NCBI GenBank assembly: GCA_012267605.1
Contig: JAAXGF010000013.1
Location: 1 to 9,445 of the forward strand
Origin: Alphaproteobacteria bacterium
GTDB taxonomy: Bacteria > Pseudomonadota > Alphaproteobacteria > JAAXGF01
DNA: 9,445 bases
Direction: 5' to 3'
The position numbers were made by a program, and so were the translations under genes. This document shows positions 6,370 through 9,445 of this stretch, in pieces. Position 1 is the first letter of the stretch. Every line of letters starts with the position of its first letter. The notes under the pieces were generated by a model that was not told the DNA's origin, ran no database searches, and saw only the letters and a program-made list of their open reading frames with translations.

Positions 6370-6447
6370 TGTAATACCTGTGTCAACGCGGTGTGTTCCG
6401 GCACCACGGAGACACCGATCCTCGAAAAAACCAGCGGGGGCAAGGAG

Positions 6448-6843
6448 TCAGGACGTCAACCACCTGTTCGGAGGAGCGATATAGGCAATCATCTTCTGCA
6501 CTTTCCCGTCCGCGTTGGCTGTGAACAGGTCAAGCGACGCAAGCGAGAAATCTGCAGCAGGGTCGCTTTGCCATTTCCCTTCATCATCACGGGTCATTCT
6601 CGTAGCCAGCTCCAGGGTGCAAACATTCGCTGCTATATCCTCCGCGTAGCTTACTTCTCGCATCGGCGGAATATTTTGACCCTTAAACGAAGAGTAGAAG
6701 CCCGAGACGGCTGTCTTGCCCTCAAAGACGTACCCCTGGGGGGCGTAAAGCACGCCATCCTCCGCCCACATCTCGCCCACCTCGTCGTATCGCTTCGCAT
6801 TGATGAGCTCAACATAGGCGTTTGCAATTTCGCGTAGTGTCAT
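6448..6843 (-). CDS. SnoaL/NTF2-like protein, copy 2
   Basis: A 131-residue paralogue of the other SnoaL-like protein, same superfamily and nearly the same length. The open frame extends upstream by another 43 codons (to 6972), but those overlap the SDR coding sequence and have no homology to the paralogue; the ATG at 6843 aligns with the start of copy 1 (MTLREIANAY against MTPREIIERY). An AAGGGA sequence lies in the 13-nt gap after the SDR stop. The C-terminal half is the most conserved part; the middle has one extra residue relative to copy 1. Function is not assignable from sequence; a shared substrate with the PPOX and SDR neighbours is plausible. Confidence 0.92.
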   Translation of the reverse strand: MTLREIANAYVELINAKRYDEVGEMWAEDGVLYAPQGYVFEGKTAVSGFYSSFKGQNIPPMREVSYAEDIAANVCTLELATRMTRDDEGKWQSDPAADFSLASLDLFTANADGKVQKMIAYIAPPNRWLTS

Positions 6844-6856
6844 CGAATGGTATCCC

Positions 6857-7612
6857 TTACTTTGCAGTATAGGCGCCATCAACCGGCAAAACCACACCGC
6901 TGATAAAGCGGGCATCGTCACTCGCCAGAAAAGCCACCGCAGCGGCGATGTCTTCAGGTTGTGCCATGCCATTTAACGGATCTTGCGCCTCAAGCGCCTT
7001 CATGGTCGCAACGGGGTCGTCTAAATTATCAATGTATGCCTGCGTAAGCCGTGTCATGACGACAGAGGGCACCACAGCGTTGGCACGGATATCATGCTTG
7101 CCGTATTCCACCGCAGCGAGTTGCGTCAGATTCGCTACGCCCGCCTTGGCGGCTGCGTAAGCGCCGGTGCCTTCCAGAGCAACCACCCCGGCAATTGATG
7201 AAATATTGACGATATTACCGCCGTCCCCTTGCTCGAGGAACTGCGCAAGAGCGTATTTCATGCCGTACATCACGCCTTTTAGATTCACGGCGAACACCTT
7301 GTCCGAATATTCGGCAGTAGACTCGTGAATTAGCGTTAGCTCAGGCTGAATGGCGGCGCAATTGACAATGACATCCAGTCTGCCGCCAACCTCCACCGCA
7401 TAGGCAACCGCAGCTTCGACAGATTCTGGATCAGAAACGTCGGTATGCACGTAGTGACCATTTACTGCCTCGGCAACTTGAGTGCCGGCTTCGTCAATAA
7501 TATCGGCGATACACACCCTGGCGCCTTCTTCGGCAAAGCGATGAACGATCGCTTTGCCGATACCAGATGCCCCACCCGTTACAAGGACGACTTTACCTTT
7601 CAGGTTCTTCAA
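6857..7612 (-). CDS. Short-chain dehydrogenase/reductase (SDR), probably NAD-dependent
   Basis: A 251-residue classical SDR. TGGASGIG is at 12-19; Asp37 at the end of the second strand (CIADI) points to NAD(H). Asn110, Ser139, Tyr152 and Lys156 form the catalytic set with normal 13-residue Ser-to-Tyr spacing. The usual NNAG is NCAA (84-87) and the usual PG after the active site is PS (182-183); both are tolerated variations. The start is TTG at 7612: there is no in-frame ATG nearby, the protein begins exactly where SDRs normally begin (MKNLKGKVVLVTGG), and GGGGGA stands 6 nt upstream. It lies 54 nt after the P450 and 13 nt before the SnoaL-like gene. Oxidation of an alcohol made by the P450 is an attractive but unproven role. 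Confidence 0.93.
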   Translation of the reverse strand: MKNLKGKVVLVTGGASGIGKAIVHRFAEEGARVCIADIIDEAGTQVAEAVNGHYVHTDVSDPESVEAAVAYAVEVGGRLDVIVNCAAIQPELTLIHESTAEYSDKVFAVNLKGVMYGMKYALAQFLEQGDGGNIVNISSIAGVVALEGTGAYAAAKAGVANLTQLAAVEYGKHDIRANAVVPSVVMTRLTQAYIDNLDDPVATMKALEAQDPLNGMAQPEDIAAAVAFLASDDARFISGVVLPVDGAYTAK

Positions 7613-7618
7613 TTGTTA

Positions 7619-7624
7619 TCCCCC
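7619..7624 (-). promoter_or_regulatory. Shine-Dalgarno GGGGGA supporting the TTG start of the SDR gene
   Basis: On the minus strand GGGGGA is followed by six bases (TAACAA) and TTG. This is ideal spacing, and there is no competing ATG in the frame upstream of the Rossmann motif. Confidence 0.55.
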
Positions 7625-7666
7625 GTGTTTCCTTTTTTGCAGGTTAATCTCTGTCTTTGAAGTCCA

Positions 7667-8917
7667 TCAACCCATGGTAACGGTCAGGTGTCTTGTCTTT
7701 GCCAAGCGGATACTGGGGAAAGATTGCACCGGCCCGGATATTTTGGTATTCGGGAACCGCGTAATCATGCGTTCCAGGAAAACGCGTCCCTCCATTCTGG
7801 CCAGCAACTGTCCTGCGCAGTAATGCGGTCCGAAACCGAAAGCCAGGTGATCATTGAGGAACTCCCGGCCAATGTCGAAGACGTCGGGATTATCGAAAGT
7901 ATCAGGGTCGCGGTTGGCCGCCACGTAATTGAAGAGAACAAAATCGCCTTTGGAAATTTTAACGCCGCGGATCTCAGTATCGCAAGCCGCGGTTCTGCCC
8001 ATATTCCTGTCCGGAACCACCCAGCGCAACAGTTCCTCAACCGCGTTGCGCGCCAAATCGGGATTAGCCACCAGGCGCTGCCATTCCTGAGGGTGCTCGA
8101 GGAGTGCACGAAGCCCGGTTACGATCAGGTCGGTGGTCGTATCCTGTCCGCCGGCCAGCAGCATCCAGGACCACATCAGGCACTCGTCGTTCGTGAGTCG
8201 GCTTCCCTCGTACTCCGCTGTCACGAAGTCCGTCAGCGCATCTTCACGCGGCGATTGGCGGCGCGCCTCAAGCTCTTCGTCCAGGTAATCGAACATGTCC
8301 GATATCTTGCCGTAATCGGGCGGCGTATCCGGCTCGTAGGAACTGAAAATGGCCTTGGTCCACGTCATGAAATCGTCGGAGCGGGATTCACCGACGCCGA
8401 GTACTTCGCAAACGACTTTGCAGGGAATCCACGAAAGGGCCTCGGCCACGTCCACCGGCTCGCCAACCGGCAGGCCATCAAGGACGCTGTCTACGATCTT
8501 TACCGTGGCCTCCTCGAAGGACCTGATGCGCTTAGGGTGAAATACTGCCCGGACCAGTCCGCGCAGGCGAGTGTGCTGTGGTGGATCGTAATAAGCGGAA
8601 GGCTTCATTGCCACCGCAAAACGGGGATCGTCCGGTACTTCAGTCTTCTTTTCGATTTTTTTCTCGGAATCAGCCGCGGAGTAAACGTTCTCGCCTAAAT
8701 GGACACCCGCAGCGTTTGAGAAGGTTTTCCAATCCGAACCGGCCGCGCGGATGTCGGCCCACTTTGACAACACCCAGAACGGCTCACCGGGGTAGTCCGG
8801 CGGAGCACAACGGTAAACCGGCGCCTTCTCCAACAACCAGCGCATGGCCTCATCGCAGTCTTCGTAAAATAGCGGATCCCAGAAATTAATGACTGGGGCA
8901 TTTTGCTCGGTAGCCAT
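7667..8917 (-). CDS. Bacterial cytochrome P450 monooxygenase
   Basis: A 416-residue soluble, class I-type bacterial P450 of normal length with no membrane anchor. The C-helix region has PPQHTRLRG (112-120), the I-helix oxygen-activation motif AGGQDTT is at 255-261, the K-helix ExxR is Glu295-Leu-Leu-Arg298, and the haem loop FGFGPHYCAG (360-369) gives Cys367 as the haem ligand; all key residues are intact. It would hydroxylate a hydrophobic substrate using electrons from a ferredoxin and reductase, neither of which is encoded in this window. It is the first gene of the second minus-strand operon, with AGGT 4 to 5 nt before the ATG and a good promoter upstream. The CYP family cannot be assigned by eye; a steroid, terpenoid or alkyl substrate would fit the neighbours. 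Confidence 0.96.
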   Translation of the reverse strand: MATEQNAPVINFWDPLFYEDCDEAMRWLLEKAPVYRCAPPDYPGEPFWVLSKWADIRAAGSDWKTFSNAAGVHLGENVYSAADSEKKIEKKTEVPDDPRFAVAMKPSAYYDPPQHTRLRGLVRAVFHPKRIRSFEEATVKIVDSVLDGLPVGEPVDVAEALSWIPCKVVCEVLGVGESRSDDFMTWTKAIFSSYEPDTPPDYGKISDMFDYLDEELEARRQSPREDALTDFVTAEYEGSRLTNDECLMWSWMLLAGGQDTTTDLIVTGLRALLEHPQEWQRLVANPDLARNAVEELLRWVVPDRNMGRTAACDTEIRGVKISKGDFVLFNYVAANRDPDTFDNPDVFDIGREFLNDHLAFGFGPHYCAGQLLARMEGRVFLERMITRFPNTKISGPVQSFPSIRLAKTRHLTVTMG

Positions 8918-8969
8918 CTTAACCTGTTCCTCTCAATTTATCATGTGTTCACGGGTTAGCTCTGCGACC

Positions 8970-8998
8970 AGAATAGTCATATTTTCGATTCCGGTCAA
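8970..8998 (-). promoter_or_regulatory. Candidate sigma70-like promoter for the P450 operon
   Basis: On the minus strand TTGACC (8993-8998) and TATTCT (8970-8975) are separated by 17 nt, matching the consensus at five and four of six positions, about 50 nt before the P450 start codon. A CCGGT/ACCGG inverted pair (8991-8995 and 9011-9015) overlaps the -35 box and could be an operator, but this is weak. The 156-nt gap to DUF3604 otherwise holds no gene. Confidence 0.45.
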
Positions 8999-9073
8999 CA
9001 AAAAATGAATACCGGCTCATTACTCATATATTTCGCGCCGATCAGACCGGCGATTGCCCATTATGCTTGTTAG

Positions 9074-9445
9074 TCAGGGCGCGTACCAGATTGGAGATGT
9101 ATAGGCGCGCTCCTGAAGAATCATAGTCGCTTCGCCCGGCGCGGTTTCGCCGAAATATTTTGCATCGTAGGCTGTCCAGCGCGGTGTCGGAATTTCCATG
9201 ACCCTCGCGTAGTATACGGCGGGCTGTGACGGGTCAAAATCGGGGTCCTGCCAGAAACCAAGCAATTGAGCATTGCCAATCGTATTGGTCCAACTCGCAC
9301 TCGCTACATCTACCGTGTTTCCTACTGCGGGAAGTGAGCCGTCGCGTTGCAGCTTGCGTTTGTGCGCATCGCCCCAGGCCACGTTAAAGATCTTTTCGTG
9401 CGTCACTCCGTCGGCGTCCAGCCAGCCCTTGACGATCTGTATGCG
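9074..9445 (-). CDS. DUF3604 family protein, C-terminal part (start outside the window)
   Basis: The frame is open to the window edge and gives 123 residues beginning RIQIVKGWLDADG; an internal GTG at 9406 is not the true start because the conserved family sequence continues upstream. The pattern RIQIVKGW, the QDPDFDPSQPAVYYARVMEIPTPRW block and the ending ILQERAYTSPIWYAP are characteristic of the C-terminus of DUF3604 proteins, which are several hundred residues long. Family function is not established; many members occur in marine and soil bacteria. The stop is followed by a 5-bp stem hairpin (9036-9052) without a T run, so termination is uncertain. It is separated from the P450 by 156 nt with its own promoter, so it is probably a different transcription unit. 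Confidence 0.88.
   Translation of the reverse strand, partial: RIQIVKGWLDADGVTHEKIFNVAWGDAHKRKLQRDGSLPAVGNTVDVASASWTNTIGNAQLLGFWQDPDFDPSQPAVYYARVMEIPTPRWTAYDAKYFGETAPGEATMILQERAYTSPIWYAP

Noticed and set aside
6421..6447. Terminator suggested by a GC-rich stretch followed by TTTTTT on the minus strand after the second SnoaL-like gene
   Set aside because: The GC-rich part (GCCCCCGCTGG) is not self-complementary, so no stem forms.
6844..6972. N-terminal extension of the second SnoaL-like gene by 43 residues
   Set aside because: It overlaps the SDR coding sequence, is absent from the paralogue, and the internal ATG at 6843 aligns with the paralogue's start.
7688..8698. Long plus-strand open frame of 336 codons opposite the P450
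   Set aside because: It is antisense to a P450 with every key motif intact; the translation shows no recognisable domain, and high-GC coding sequence often leaves the opposite strand open.
9036..9052. Rho-independent terminator after DUF3604
   Set aside because: The stem is only 5 bp and no T run follows on the minus strand.

Overview
The window looks like a chromosomal piece of a catabolic, CoA-thioester-using bacterium, most likely a proteobacterium and possibly a marine or soil gammaproteobacterium. The clues are family content (DUF35 plus lipid-transfer-type thiolase, PaaK-like ligase, SDRs, a P450, SnoaL-like proteins, DUF3604), moderate-to-high GC, tight head-to-tail minus-strand genes, and a GGGGTCAGAGTAAAAT repeat of a kind I remember from proteobacterial intergenic regions. 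The taxonomic guess is inference. I see no rRNA, tRNA or CRISPR.

Region 1 (60-4754, minus strand, read right to left) is a five-gene operon: a PaaK-like acyl-CoA ligase, an SDR dehydrogenase, a crotonase-fold protein, a thiolase-fold protein, and a DUF35 zinc-ribbon/OB-fold protein. Gaps are only 4 to 49 nt. The thiolase-fold protein has no cysteine where the thiolase nucleophile should be. It carries tyrosines at 244, 292 and 342, which match with a constant offset of two the active-site tyrosines I recall for the steroid side-chain aldolase Ltp2, an enzyme that works as a complex with a DUF35 protein. I therefore read genes 1 and 2 as a retro-aldolase pair. The operon would activate a carboxylic acid to its CoA ester, modify it by hydration and dehydrogenation, and cleave it. 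The ligase/SDR junction carries a 44-bp imperfect tandem duplication that creates a 12-codon minicistron.

Region 2 (4755-5451) is a foreign-looking insert between the minus-strand blocks. It has an AT-rich leader with candidate promoters, a palindromic repeat cluster (two direct and two inverted copies of a TCAGAG-type motif, including a 16-bp perfect inverted repeat), and two small overlapping plus-strand ORFs for hydrophobic membrane proteins of unknown function.

Region 3 (5452-8917, minus strand) is a second operon: a cytochrome P450 behind a good sigma70-like promoter, an SDR with a TTG start, a SnoaL/NTF2-like protein, a PPOX-fold flavin/F420 protein, and a second SnoaL-like protein about 60% identical to the first. 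These could provide hydroxylation, alcohol oxidation and further redox or isomerisation steps on the same type of hydrophobic substrate.

Region 4 (9074-9445, minus strand) is the C-terminal end of a DUF3604 protein whose start lies outside the window. Taken together, the window resembles an uncharacterised catabolic locus for a steroid-, terpenoid- or alicyclic-acid-like compound. The actual substrate cannot be read from the sequence.
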